Source of the DNA: Amycolatopsis thermoflava N1165
Lineage (GTDB): Bacteria; Actinomycetota; Actinomycetes; Mycobacteriales; Pseudonocardiaceae
DNA: 64,000 bases
Reading direction: 5' to 3'
NCBI RefSeq assembly: GCF_000473265.1
Contig: NZ_KI421511.1
Location: forward strand, 7,661,314-7,725,313
Under the pieces are notes generated by a model. It saw only the letters and a list, made by a program, of their open reading frames with translations, ran no database searches and was not told where the DNA came from. Numbering within the stretch: the first letter of the stretch is position 1; each line of letters opens with the position of its first letter. Of this stretch, positions 40,455 to 49,195 are shown one piece after another. Both the position numbers and the translations under genes were made by a program.

Positions 40455-41841
40455 GTCCGACGATAGCAGCTCCCGCATCGTCGCCGGGCTGCGCGAGTGG
40501 ATCGCGACCGCCGAACCGGGCGCGAAGCTGCCGTCCACCCGCGCGCTCGTCGCCGAGTACGCGGCGAGCCCGGTGACCGTGCAGAAGGCCCTGCGGACCC
40601 TCGCGGCCCAGGGGATCGTGGAGAGCCGGCCCGGTGTCGGCACCTTCGTGCGCGCGGTCCGCGTGGCGCGCGCGAACGACTACGGGTGGCAGACGGCGGC
40701 GCTCGGATCGCCGCCGCAGCGGATGCCGCGGGTGTCGACCGCGCTGCGGACGGTGCCGAACGACGTGATCGCATTGCACTCCGGGTACCCGGACCGGGAA
40801 CTGCTGCCCGAGCGGCTCGTGCGGGCCGCGTTCGCGCGTGCCGCGCGGGGCGCTTCCGCGGTCAACCGCCCGCCGGCCGCCGGGTTGCCGGAGCTGCAGG
40901 CATGGTTCGCCGCGGAGCTGGGTCCGGCGGCGCCGGGCGACGTCGTCGTGTTCCCGGGCAGCCAGAGCGGGCTCAGCGCGGCGTTCCGCGGGCTCGTCGG
41001 GGCGGGCGCGCCGCTGGTGCTGGAGTCGCCGACGTACTGGGGCGCGATCCTCGCCGCCGCGCAGGCCGGGGTGCGGGTGGTGCCCGTGCCGAGCGGTCCG
41101 CACGGTCCGGACCCGGACGAGCTGGACCGCGCGTTCCGGCGGACCGGGGCCAGGGCGTTCTACGCGCAGCCGAATTTCGCCAACCCGACCGGCGCCCGCT
41201 GGCCCGCCGAGCTGGGCGACCGGGTCCTCGGCGTCGTCCGCGAGCACGGCGCGTTCCTGATCGAGGACGACTGGGCGCACGATTTCGGGATCGCGGCGGA
41301 TGTGGTGCCGCTCGCCGCGCGCGACGACCGCGGGCACGTGGTGTACCTGCGGTCGCTGACGAAGAGCGTGTCCCCGGCGGTGCGGGTCGCCGGGATCATC
41401 GCGCGCGGCGCGGCCCGCGAGCGGATCCTCGCCAGCGCACAGGGCGAGTCGATGTACGTGAGCGGGTTGCTGCAGGCGGTCGCGCTCGACGTCGTCACGC
41501 AGCCCGGGTGGCGCACGCACCTGCGCGGGGTGCGCCGCCAGCTGGCCGCGCGGCGCGACCTGCTCGCCGGCGCGCTGCGGGAGCACGTGCCGTCCGCACG
41601 ATTGGAAGGGTTGCCGCAGGGCGGGCTGAACCTGTGGGTGCGGCTGCCGGACGCCACCGATCCGGCGCGCCTGATCCGCGACTGCGAGGCGGCCGGAGTG
41701 GTGGTGAACCCGGGCGGCGAATGGTTTCCCGCGGAGCCGCCCGGGGTGTACCTGCGGCTCAACTACTCCGGCCCGAACCCGGGCGCGTTCCCCGACGGCG
41801 CGCGGATCATCGGTGAAGCACTGGCCGGGCAAGGGCTCTAG
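40453..41841 (+). CDS. MocR-type GntR/aminotransferase regulator
   Basis: The 462-residue fusion has an N-terminal GntR winged helix (~residues 1-75, LPSTRALVAEYAASPVTVQK and SRPGVGTFVR) and a fold-type-I aminotransferase domain. The PLP Lys is in LRSLTKSVSPAVRVAG, with FYAQPNFANPTG and IEDDWAHDF as other cofactor-binding motifs. MocR proteins sense PLP, amino acids or GABA-like ligands. It is divergent from the EamA exporter, a standard pair for amino-acid or cysteine-derivative export control. It starts at ATG 40453, which shares CATG with the neighbour's start codon. Confidence 0.92.
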   Translation: MSDDSSSRIVAGLREWIATAEPGAKLPSTRALVAEYAASPVTVQKALRTLAAQGIVESRPGVGTFVRAVRVARANDYGWQTAALGSPPQRMPRVSTALRTVPNDVIALHSGYPDRELLPERLVRAAFARAARGASAVNRPPAAGLPELQAWFAAELGPAAPGDVVVFPGSQSGLSAAFRGLVGAGAPLVLESPTYWGAILAAAQAGVRVVPVPSGPHGPDPDELDRAFRRTGARAFYAQPNFANPTGARWPAELGDRVLGVVREHGAFLIEDDWAHDFGIAADVVPLAARDDRGHVVYLRSLTKSVSPAVRVAGIIARGAARERILASAQGESMYVSGLLQAVALDVVTQPGWRTHLRGVRRQLAARRDLLAGALREHVPSARLEGLPQGGLNLWVRLPDATDPARLIRDCEAAGVVVNPGGEWFPAEPPGVYLRLNYSGPNPGAFPDGARIIGEALAGQGL

Positions 41842-41884
41842 GCGTTCCGTCGATCGGAGCCGCGTCGCGGTCTACTCTGGCGGG

Positions 41885-44869
41885 ATGCTGCGGGTCTCCC
41901 TGCTGGGAGAACAGGCAATCCTCGACGAAGCGGACGGTTCGGTGGTGACTCGTTCGCCGCGCACCGTCGCGCTTGTCGCGTACCTCGTCGTGCACGCGGG
42001 GGTGCCTCAGCCGCGGCAGCGCATCGCCGAACTGTTCTGGCCCGACTCGTCCGAACCGCAGGCGCTGACGAACCTCCGCCGCGAGCTGCACCACCTGCGC
42101 CACACCCTCGGCCAGGACTGCCTGGTCGTCACGGCCAAGGACCTGTGCTGGCGCGACACCGCGACCGTCCGCGTCGACGTGCGCGACTTCGAACTGGCCC
42201 GCGCGGCGGCCCAGTCCGGCGACGGGGTGCTCCAGCACGCGCCGGCCGCGCTCGCGCTCTACCGCGGTGAATTCCTGCCCGGCATCAACGACGAATGGGT
42301 GATCGAGCCGCGTGCCGCGCTGGAATCGGCCTCCGTCCGGCTGTGCGATCTGCTGTGCCAGGCCAGGAAGAGCCGCGGCGACCTGCCCGGCGCCGCGGAG
42401 GCCGCCCGCAGGCGGATCCAGTTGCGCCCGCTGGAGGAACAGGGCTACCGCACGCTGATGGACCTGCAGGCGGCGATGGGGGACCGGGCCAGCGCGGTCA
42501 GCACCTACCACCACTGTGCGTCCACCCTGGAGCGCGAACTCGGCGTCGTGCCGGACGAGGCGACGCGGCGGGCCCTGCGTCGCCTGCTGGCGGGCGAGGC
42601 GACGGGCCCGCGCCCCGGCACCACCGGGCTCGTCGGGCGCGGCCGGGAGGTAGCCCTCCTCTCGCGCGTCTGGCAGACCGCGGCGGCCGGCCGCCCCGGG
42701 CTCGTGCTGGTGTGCGGCGGCGCGGGGGTCGGCAAGAGCAGGCTGGTCGCCGAAGTCGCCTCGGCGGCACGGGCGCACGGCGCGATCGTGGCCACCTCGC
42801 AGTGCTTCGGCACGCCGGGGCGGCTGCCGCTGGCGCCGGTCGCGGACTGGCTGCGTGCCCCCGCGGTGCGCGCCGCGACCGCGAACCTGGAACCGGTGTG
42901 GCGCGCCGAGGTGGACCGCCTCGTGCCCGCGGGCCGGTCGCGGAGCGATCCGGACACCGGCCCCCGCGCGATGGTGGACGCCTGGCAGCGGCACCGGTTC
43001 TTCGAGGGCCTGGCCAGGGCGCTCACCGGCGCCGGCCGCCCGATGCTGCTGGTGCTGGACAACCTGCAGTGGTGTGACCAGGAAACCCTGGCGTTCCTCA
43101 CGTTCTGCCTCGGCCTGACCCCGGACGCGCCGGTCCTCGTCGCCGCGACCCTGCGCACCGACGGCGCGTGGCCGGAGCTCGCGGAGTGGACCACCCGCAT
43201 GCGCGGCACCGGCCTGCTGACCGAGCTGACGCTGAACCCGTTGGAGATCACCGAATCCGCCCGGCTGGCCGAGCTGATCTCCGGCCAGCCGCTCGCCCCC
43301 GCGGACCGTGAGCTGCTGCAGGCCACCACCGGCGGTTTCCCGCTCTACGTCGTCGAAGCCGTGCGGGGCAAGGCACTACCGGGCAGCGACCTCACCGACG
43401 TCCTGCGCAACCGGGTGGAGCAGGCGAGCCCGGCCGCGCGCAAGACCGCCGGGCTCGCCGCCGCGGTCGGCCGCGACTTCACGCTCGCCCTGCTCACCGA
43501 GGCCAGCGACCTCGAACCGGACACCGTCGTGCAGGCCGTCGACGAGCTGTGGCGGCGCCGCATCATCCAGGAGATCGACGGCGGCTACGACTTCAGCCAC
43601 GATCTGCTCCGGGACACCGCCTACCACCTGGTCAGCCCGCCCAACCGGTGGCTGCTGCACCGGCGCATCGCGCAGGCGCTGGAGCTGCTGCACGCCGGCG
43701 ACACCGCCCCGGTGTCCGGCCGACTGGCCGAGCAGTACGCGCGGGGCGGGCGCCCGGACCGCGCCGTCGGCTTCTACCGGCGCGCCGCGGCCTTCGCGTC
43801 CAGCACCTTCGCCCACGCCGAGGCGATCCGGCTGCACCAGGAGGCACTGGACATCGTGCGGTCCCAGCCGGACAGCGCCGAGTCCGCCCGTCAGGAACTG
43901 GCGATCCTGGAGACGATGGCGGCGCCGCTGAACGCCCGCCACGGGTACGCCTCGCCGCAGCTGCAGCAGGCCCTGGAGCGCACCATCACCCTCGCCAAAC
44001 GCTTGGGGCAGCAGGATTCCATGCTCACCGCGATGGTCGGGCTGTGGGCTTCCCGCTTCGTGCAGGGCCGCACCGCGGACGCCTACGAGGTCGCCACGAG
44101 CGTGCTGGACCTCGTCGACCCGGACTCGGAACTGCGCGGCGCGGCGCACTTCGTGTACGGCGGGAGCGCGAGCAGCCTCGGACGGCCCGCCGAGGCGCTG
44201 CAGCACTTCGACCTCGCCGTGAAACTGTCCCGCGGCGCCCCGTCGCTGACCGTCGGCACCCGCCCCGACGTGCACGCGACGGGGTGGGCCGCGCACCCGC
44301 ACTGGCTGCTCGGCCACACTGGGGAGGCGCTGGCCGCCTGCCAGGACGCGATCGACCTCGCCCGGTCGGCGGAGCACCCGTACAGCCTTGCCGTCGGGCT
44401 CGCCTACGCCGGGATCACCTACCAGATGTGCGGCGAGGTGGACCGGCTCGGCGACACCGTGCGCGAGCTGGGCGAGCTGTGCGACCGCTACGGCTTCGCC
44501 TACTACCGGGAATGGGGCCTGGTGCTGGGCGGCTGGCGGGCCGGGCGGCCCGAGGTCGCCCGGCGCGGCATCGACAACCTACGCGCGGAGGGCTCGTTCG
44601 CGCGGATGCCGTACTGGCTCGCGCTGCTCGCCGACCTGTCCGGCCCGGACGCGGCCCGCGCGACCCTGGACGCGGCGATCGTCGCCGGGCAGGCCCGCGA
44701 CGACGTGTGGTGGATGCCCGAGGTGATGCGCAAACGCGCCGCTCTCGACGACCCGGACACCGCGGTGTCCCGGCTGCGCTCCGCGGTGCGGCTCGCCAGG
44801 GCGCAGGGCAGCCTCGCCCTGGAGCGGCGGTGCGAGCACGACCTCGCCGTTCGGGCCGGCGCCGGCTGA
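41885..44869 (+). CDS. SARP/BTAD regulator with AAA ATPase domain
   Basis: A 994-residue regulator. N-terminal winged helix (MLRVSLLGEQAILDEADGSV to ~95, PRQRIAELFWPDSSEPQALT), BTAD domain (~100-245, ALALYRGEFLPGINDEWV), ATPase with Walker A VCGGAGVGKSRLV (~280) and Walker B MLLVLDNLQWCD (~390), then TPR-like repeats. It starts at ATG 41885; upstream in-frame codons overlap the MocR gene. It precedes the FAD oxidase gene by 69 bases, and that gap has two SARP heptamers with the spacing expected for direct activation. It is the second large SARP-like regulator in the window. Confidence 0.9.
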   Translation: MLRVSLLGEQAILDEADGSVVTRSPRTVALVAYLVVHAGVPQPRQRIAELFWPDSSEPQALTNLRRELHHLRHTLGQDCLVVTAKDLCWRDTATVRVDVRDFELARAAAQSGDGVLQHAPAALALYRGEFLPGINDEWVIEPRAALESASVRLCDLLCQARKSRGDLPGAAEAARRRIQLRPLEEQGYRTLMDLQAAMGDRASAVSTYHHCASTLERELGVVPDEATRRALRRLLAGEATGPRPGTTGLVGRGREVALLSRVWQTAAAGRPGLVLVCGGAGVGKSRLVAEVASAARAHGAIVATSQCFGTPGRLPLAPVADWLRAPAVRAATANLEPVWRAEVDRLVPAGRSRSDPDTGPRAMVDAWQRHRFFEGLARALTGAGRPMLLVLDNLQWCDQETLAFLTFCLGLTPDAPVLVAATLRTDGAWPELAEWTTRMRGTGLLTELTLNPLEITESARLAELISGQPLAPADRELLQATTGGFPLYVVEAVRGKALPGSDLTDVLRNRVEQASPAARKTAGLAAAVGRDFTLALLTEASDLEPDTVVQAVDELWRRRIIQEIDGGYDFSHDLLRDTAYHLVSPPNRWLLHRRIAQALELLHAGDTAPVSGRLAEQYARGGRPDRAVGFYRRAAAFASSTFAHAEAIRLHQEALDIVRSQPDSAESARQELAILETMAAPLNARHGYASPQLQQALERTITLAKRLGQQDSMLTAMVGLWASRFVQGRTADAYEVATSVLDLVDPDSELRGAAHFVYGGSASSLGRPAEALQHFDLAVKLSRGAPSLTVGTRPDVHATGWAAHPHWLLGHTGEALAACQDAIDLARSAEHPYSLAVGLAYAGITYQMCGEVDRLGDTVRELGELCDRYGFAYYREWGLVLGGWRAGRPEVARRGIDNLRAEGSFARMPYWLALLADLSGPDAARATLDAAIVAGQARDDVWWMPEVMRKRAALDDPDTAVSRLRSAVRLARAQGSLALERRCEHDLAVRAGAG

Positions 44870-44880
44870 CCCCGCGCGGG

Positions 44881-44912
44881 CGAACGCTGCGCGAACGCCC
44901 GGTCCCTAGCGT
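44881..44912 (+). promoter_or_regulatory. SARP-type heptamer pair and -10 upstream of the FAD oxidase
   Basis: CGAACGC at 44881-44887 and again at 44892-44898 are spaced 11 bases apart. The second ends exactly eight bases before a -10-like TAGCGT (44907-44912). Direct heptamers with 11-base phasing and the last one eight bases from the -10 are the described architecture of SARP-activated promoters. The gene starts 26 bases after the -10. Confidence 0.7.
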
Positions 44913-44938
44913 CGTGGCGACCCACCAGAGGAGGAACC

Positions 44939-46336
44939 ATGACCACCATTGCCACCGCACCGTACGAGGAGCTGGCCGCCACCCTGCGCGGCGACCTCGT
45001 GCTCCCGTCGGACCCGGCCTACGACGCGGCCCGCGCCGTCTACAACGGGGCGATCGACCGGCGGCCGTCCGCGATCGTCCGGGTGCGCGACACCGCGGAC
45101 GTGGTCGCGTGCGTGAAGTTCGCGCGGGCACACGACATCACGATCGCCGTGCGCGGCGGCGGCCACAACGCCGGCGGGCTCGGCATCGCCGACGACGCCC
45201 TGGTGATCGACTTCGCGTTGCTGCACAGCACGACCGTCGACCCCGAGCACCACACCGTCCGCGTCGACGCGGGGTGCACGTGGGCCGACGTCGACCACGC
45301 CACCGTCCCGTTCGGCATGGCCGTGCCGTGCGGGTTCCTCGGCTCGACCGGGGTCGCGGGGCTGACGCTCGGCGGCGGGGTCGGCTACCTGGCCCGCAGG
45401 TTCGGGCTCACCGTCGACAACCTGCTCTCGGCCGACGTCGTGCTGGCCGACGGCACGCTGGTGACCGCGAACGAGACGTCGCACCCGGACCTGTTCTGGG
45501 CGTTGCGCGGCGGCGGCGGGAACTTCGGCGTGGTCACGTCGTTCACGTTCCGCGCCCACGACATCGGCGAGCACGGTGTGATCATCGGCGGGCCGGTGCT
45601 CTACGACCTGGCCGACACCCCGGACGTGCTGCGCTGGTACCGCGAACTGCTGCCGTCGCTGCCGGAGGAGCTGTCCGGCTGGTTCGGGTTGCTGACGATC
45701 CCGCCCGCACCGCCGTTCCCCGAGGAGCTGTGGGGACGCAAGGCGTGCGGCATCGTCTGGTGCTACACCGGGCCGCACGACCGCGCGGACGAGGTGCTGG
45801 AGCCGGTGAAGAGCTACGGCACGCCGCTGGTGGTGGGGCTGCAGCCGATGCCGCACAACATCCTGCAGACCGCCTTCGACGAGCTCTACCCGGCCGGGCT
45901 GCAGTGGTACTGGAAGGCCGACTTCTTCTCGGAGATCAGCGACGAGGCGATCGACGTCCACGTCCGGTACGGGCAGACGCTGCCGACGCCGTTCTCGACG
46001 ATGCACCTGTACCCGATCGACGGCGCCGCGGCGCGCGTCCCGGCGGAGGCGACGGCGTTCGGCTACCGCGACGGCGGGTGGGCCGGTGTGATCGTCGGAG
46101 TGTCGCCGGAGCCGGCCGACCTCGACGGGATGTCCCGCTGGGCCAAGGACTACTGGTCGGACCTGCACCCGACGTCGGCGGGCGGGGCGTACATCAACTT
46201 CATGATGGACGACGAGGGGCAGGACCGGGTGCGAGCGTCCTACCGGGACAACTACGACCGGCTGGCGCGGATCAAGGCCAAGTACGACCCGGAGAACGTG
46301 TTCCACGTCAACCAGAACATCCGCCCCGCGCGATGA
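44939..46336 (+). CDS. FAD-linked oxidase (berberine-bridge-enzyme type)
   Basis: The 465-residue flavoprotein has a PCMH FAD domain, with AVRGGGHNAGGLGIADDALV (His ~66 for covalent 8alpha-histidyl FAD) and STGVAGLTLGGGVGYLARRF. A C-terminal BBE segment ends in YDPENVFHVNQNI. Cys in AVPCGFLG is not at the usual 6-S-cysteinyl position, so single covalent attachment is more likely. The family oxidises alcohols, aldehydes or sugars, often in secondary metabolism. Twin SARP heptamers precede it, pointing to activation by the adjacent regulator. GGAGGAAC lies before the ATG. Confidence 0.92.
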   Translation: MTTIATAPYEELAATLRGDLVLPSDPAYDAARAVYNGAIDRRPSAIVRVRDTADVVACVKFARAHDITIAVRGGGHNAGGLGIADDALVIDFALLHSTTVDPEHHTVRVDAGCTWADVDHATVPFGMAVPCGFLGSTGVAGLTLGGGVGYLARRFGLTVDNLLSADVVLADGTLVTANETSHPDLFWALRGGGGNFGVVTSFTFRAHDIGEHGVIIGGPVLYDLADTPDVLRWYRELLPSLPEELSGWFGLLTIPPAPPFPEELWGRKACGIVWCYTGPHDRADEVLEPVKSYGTPLVVGLQPMPHNILQTAFDELYPAGLQWYWKADFFSEISDEAIDVHVRYGQTLPTPFSTMHLYPIDGAAARVPAEATAFGYRDGGWAGVIVGVSPEPADLDGMSRWAKDYWSDLHPTSAGGAYINFMMDDEGQDRVRASYRDNYDRLARIKAKYDPENVFHVNQNIRPAR

Positions 46337-46343
46337 TGGGTGC

Positions 46344-46979
46344 GTGCGGAACGACTGGGTGAGCGCGGTACGGGCGCTCGGTGGCGACGGCGGTGTGGCG
46401 GCGGACGCGGCGGCGGACCTGGCTGCCCGGTACGCGGAGCCGCACCGCCGTTACCACGACACGGCGCACGTGCTCGCGGTGCTGCGGGATTCGGCGGCCC
46501 TGGCGGCGGACCTGGGGTTGCCGCCGGAGGAACGCGCGACGCTCGCGCTGGCCGCCGCCGCACACGACGTCGTGTACGACGGACGGCCAGGTGACGACGA
46601 GCGGCGCAGTGCCGAGTGGGCGGTGTCGTGGCTGCGCCGGGCGGGGGTGCGGCCGGAGCACGTGGCGCGGGTCGAGGAGCTGGTGCTGGCCACGCTCACG
46701 CACGCCGCGCCGGACGGGGACGCGACCGCGCAGGCACTGCTCGACGCCGACCTCGCGATCCTCGGCGCGGAGGAGGTCGCTTACGACCGCTACCGCAGCG
46801 CGGTGCGCGCCGAATACGCGGCGATTCCGGACGAGTTGTGGCGCGCCGGCCGGTCGGCTGTGCTGTCGGACCTGCTGGCGCGGGATCCGCTGTACGCCAC
46901 GGCGGCTGCGCGGTCGCGGTGGGAGGCCGCGGCGAAGGCGAACCTGGGGCGGGAGCTGGCCGCGCTCAGAACGCGTTGA
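46344..46979 (+). CDS. HD-domain predicted metal-dependent phosphohydrolase
   Basis: The 211-residue protein is of the HD superfamily as seen in small predicted phosphohydrolases: EPHRRYHDTAHVLAVLRD supplies the first His, AAAAHDVVYDGRPGDDERRS the HD doublet, and LLDADLAILGA the late Asp. Relatives act on nucleotides or are uncharacterised. GTG at 46344 lies eight bases after the oxidase stop, so it is probably in the same operon as the FAD oxidase. Its 3' end overlaps the convergent SDR gene by 14 bases. Confidence 0.88.
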   Translation: MRNDWVSAVRALGGDGGVAADAAADLAARYAEPHRRYHDTAHVLAVLRDSAALAADLGLPPEERATLALAAAAHDVVYDGRPGDDERRSAEWAVSWLRRAGVRPEHVARVEELVLATLTHAAPDGDATAQALLDADLAILGAEEVAYDRYRSAVRAEYAAIPDELWRAGRSAVLSDLLARDPLYATAAARSRWEAAAKANLGRELAALRTR

Positions 46980-47889
46980 TCCCGGTCAGTTCCGCGGACA
47001 GCGCCCAGAGCCGTTCCGCCTCCGCGGGGTCCACCGCGTGGTCGCGGACGCCGGCGATCATCTCCGTGCTGTCCGTGGGTTCGGCGATGTCGCAGTCCTC
47101 GCAGTAGAGGCCGCCGAGCCCGTCGAGCCGCGGTGAGGTGGCGGCCCAGACCTGGGTGGCCGCGCCCTGCTCGGGTGTCTTGAAGCTGGGGTCGGCGGGG
47201 TTGCCGTGCTCGTCGATCCAGCCCGCCGCCACCATGTCCGCTGTGTCGAGGTGCCGTTGCAGCGGGGTCAGGATCGCGCCGGGGTGCAGGGAGAACGCGC
47301 GGGCACGCTCGCGGCCGAGGACGTCCAGCTGCACGGCGAAGAGCGCGTTGGCGGTTTTGGACTGGGCGTAGGCGAGCCAGCGGTCGTAGCCGCGGTCGAA
47401 GTGGATGTCGTCCCAGCGGATGGGCGAGAGCTGATGGCCTGCCGAGGAGACCACCACGACGCGCGCGCCGGGCGCGATGGCCGGCCAGAGCAGGTTGACC
47501 AGCGCGAAGTGCCCGAGGTGGTTGACGGCGAAATGCGATTCCCAGCCCGGCCCGACGCGCGTTTCCGGGGCGGCCATGATGCCCGCGCCCGCGATGAGGA
47601 TGTCGATGCCGCGGCCGGAGGCGAGGAACCGCTCGGCGAACCGGTGCACGCTGTCCAGGTCGGCGAGATCGAGTTCGTCCACTTCGGCCGCTTCGCGCGC
47701 GGCTTCCGGGCGACGCGCGGGAACGACGACGTGCGCGCCGGCCTGGGTGAGCGCGCGGGTGGCGGCCAGGCCGATACCCGAGTAGCCGCCGGTGACGATC
47801 GCGAGCCTGCCGGTCAGGTCGACGCCGGCGAGGACCTCGGCGGCGGTGGTGCGGGCGCCGAAGCCGGTGCCAAGTGGTTTCTGGATCAT
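46966..47889 (-). CDS. Short-chain dehydrogenase/reductase (WWOX/retinol-dehydrogenase-like)
   Basis: The 307-residue SDR has the cofactor motif TGGYSGIG (~residues 33-40), GAGIMA (NAG-type), the catalytic Ser in VVVSSAGHQ and the Y-x3-K in WLAYAQSKTANALFA. The C-terminal ERLWALSAELTGI is typical of the subfamily. A MerR-type promoter with a 19-base spacer controls it, with the -10 seven bases before the ATG, so a leaderless or nearly leaderless transcript is expected. It is divergent from the MerR gene that likely regulates it. The substrate is not known. Confidence 0.92.
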   Translation of the reverse strand: MIQKPLGTGFGARTTAAEVLAGVDLTGRLAIVTGGYSGIGLAATRALTQAGAHVVVPARRPEAAREAAEVDELDLADLDSVHRFAERFLASGRGIDILIAGAGIMAAPETRVGPGWESHFAVNHLGHFALVNLLWPAIAPGARVVVVSSAGHQLSPIRWDDIHFDRGYDRWLAYAQSKTANALFAVQLDVLGRERARAFSLHPGAILTPLQRHLDTADMVAAGWIDEHGNPADPSFKTPEQGAATQVWAATSPRLDGLGGLYCEDCDIAEPTDSTEMIAGVRDHAVDPAEAERLWALSAELTGINAF

Positions 47890-47896
47890 GGCCGCG

Positions 47897-47927
47897 ACGC
47901 TAGGAGTTAGAGCGGCGTCTAGGTCAA
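47897..47927 (-). promoter_or_regulatory. MerR-type promoter with 19-bp spacer
   Basis: On the minus strand, TTGACC (47922-47927) and TAGCGT (47897-47902) are separated by exactly 19 bases, the hallmark of MerR-activated promoters. The spacer contains the imperfect operator TAGA-N6-TCTA (47908-47921). It drives the SDR gene and overlaps the region needed to express the MerR gene. Confidence 0.75.
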
Positions 47928-47941
47928 GTTAGGCTGGTCCG

Positions 47942-48352
47942 GTGGACTTGAGCATCGGCGAGGTCGCGCGGCGCACCGGGCTGAGCGTGCACACGTTGCG
48001 GCTCTACGAGCGGGAAGGCCTGCTGGCGAGCCCGGTCGCCCGGAACGCGAGCGGCCGGCGCGTCTACCGCGAGGCGGACGTCGAGTGGCTGCGGTACTGC
48101 ACGCGGTTCCGCGCGTCGGGGATGCCGCTGGAGGAGATCCGCCGGTTCGCCGCGCTGGTGCGGCAGGGGAGGGGCAACGAATCCGAGCGGCTGGCGCTGC
48201 TGCGTGAGCACGAGGAGCGGGTGCGGGCGCGGATCGCGGAGCTGCAGGAGAGCCTCGCCGTGATCCGGCACAAGGTGGCGGTGTACGAGGAGCACGTGGC
48301 GGAGGGCCGCGCCGCGGGCCTGTGGGAACCGGCGGGGTCCACTGTGGAGTGA
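47942..48352 (+). CDS. MerR-family regulator
   Basis: The 136-residue protein opens with LSIGEVARRTGLSVHTLRLY, followed by YEREGLLASPVARNASGRRV and YREADVEWL, i.e. the MerR winged helix. A coiled-coil dimerisation helix and a short C-terminus (HVAEGRAAGLWEP) follow. There are no cysteines in a metal-binding pattern, so it belongs to the effector-unknown group often paired with SDR enzymes. GTG start at 47942. It is divergent from the SDR gene and probably twists its 19-base-spacer promoter open. Confidence 0.93.
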   Translation: MDLSIGEVARRTGLSVHTLRLYEREGLLASPVARNASGRRVYREADVEWLRYCTRFRASGMPLEEIRRFAALVRQGRGNESERLALLREHEERVRARIAELQESLAVIRHKVAVYEEHVAEGRAAGLWEPAGSTVE

Positions 48353-48796
48353 TCCTCGGTCGCCCGGGACACGGCGCCGCTGTCCCACGAGGCGCTGCCG
48401 GAAGCTCGGATCGACCGCCAGCCGCTACGGCCACTGACCGCGCCCCGACCGCTGACCGCCGCCGCTGACCCGCCGCGGCCGCTGGCCGCTACGCCCCTGA
48501 CCGCCCGGTCGTTGATCGCCGCAAACCGCTGTCCGGCACCTCCGCTGGCCGCCACCTCCGCTGGCCGCCGCGACCGGAACACGCCAGCGCAGTCTTCCCG
48601 GTCCGGGCATCCTCGACCCCGTGGTCTGCACCCTGCTCGGCGGCGACGGCCGGCCTCTACCGGAGCGCTGTCCCGGGCACCCGTTTCGGCCGGTGCGTGC
48701 CACAACCCTGACCGCTTCGGCCATCGGCTGCCACGGTTGGCCGCCACGACCGGAACACGCCAGCCGATCCCACCGAACACCGGCAACATCGACCCC
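48353..48796. repeat. Decayed repeats containing a copy of the ada-like 5' end
   Basis: No intact gene is present. The first part (48360-48560) is built from variants of CCGCTGACCGCCGC and CTGGCCGCC. A segment from ~48563 to ~48682 is a diverged copy of 48737-48855: both contain GACCGGAACACGCCAGC, CGACCCCGTGGTCT-CACCCT, and GCGCTGTCCCGGGCACCC. The second copy is the promoter and first ~20 codons of the ada-like gene, so that gene's 5' end and upstream region have been duplicated with an offset of about 175 bases. Confidence 0.8.
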
Positions 48797-49195
48797 GTGG
48801 TCTACACCCTCCTCGGCGCCGACGGCCGCCCCTACCGCAGCGCTGTCCCGGGCACCCTCGGCGGGCACCGGCGGTTGCGGATCTACGGCCTGCTCACCTG
48901 CCCGTCCGTCCGGCGCGCCCTCGCCCGTGGCCACTACGCCCGCCACCGCGTCTTCTTCGCCGACGAGCGGACCGCGGTCGCCGCCGGGTACCGGCCCTGC
49001 GCGGTCTGCCTGCCGGACCGGTACCGGGCCTGGCGGACCTCCCCTAACGTCGAGGCATGGCGAACCGCTTCTTCCCCTGGTTGTTCAAGCGCATCGGCGC
49101 CCGCAACGAGGCCCGGGGCGGCGCCGCGCTCCGGCGGGAGCTCCTCGCGGGCGCGCGGGGGCGGGTGCTCGAAGTCGGGGCGGGCACCGGGCTGA
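48797..49195 (+). CDS. Ada-like metal-binding domain protein with lost or displaced stop
   Basis: The GTG-started protein (VVYTLLGADGRPYRSAVPGT) resembles the stand-alone Ada-type zinc-binding domain proteins of about 80-90 residues: RIYGLLTCPSVRRALARGHY, RVFFADERTAVAAGYRPCAV, then CLPDRY. Only three cysteines of the usual four-Cys site are evident. After RAWRT the frame stays open for ~45 more codons, which are just the out-of-frame reading of the methyltransferase gene. The normal stop is probably lost; a TAA at about 49045 lies in another frame. Its 5' part is duplicated just upstream. Confidence 0.65.
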   Translation: MVYTLLGADGRPYRSAVPGTLGGHRRLRIYGLLTCPSVRRALARGHYARHRVFFADERTAVAAGYRPCAVCLPDRYRAWRTSPNVEAWRTASSPGCSSASAPATRPGAAPRSGGSSSRARGGGCSKSGRAPG

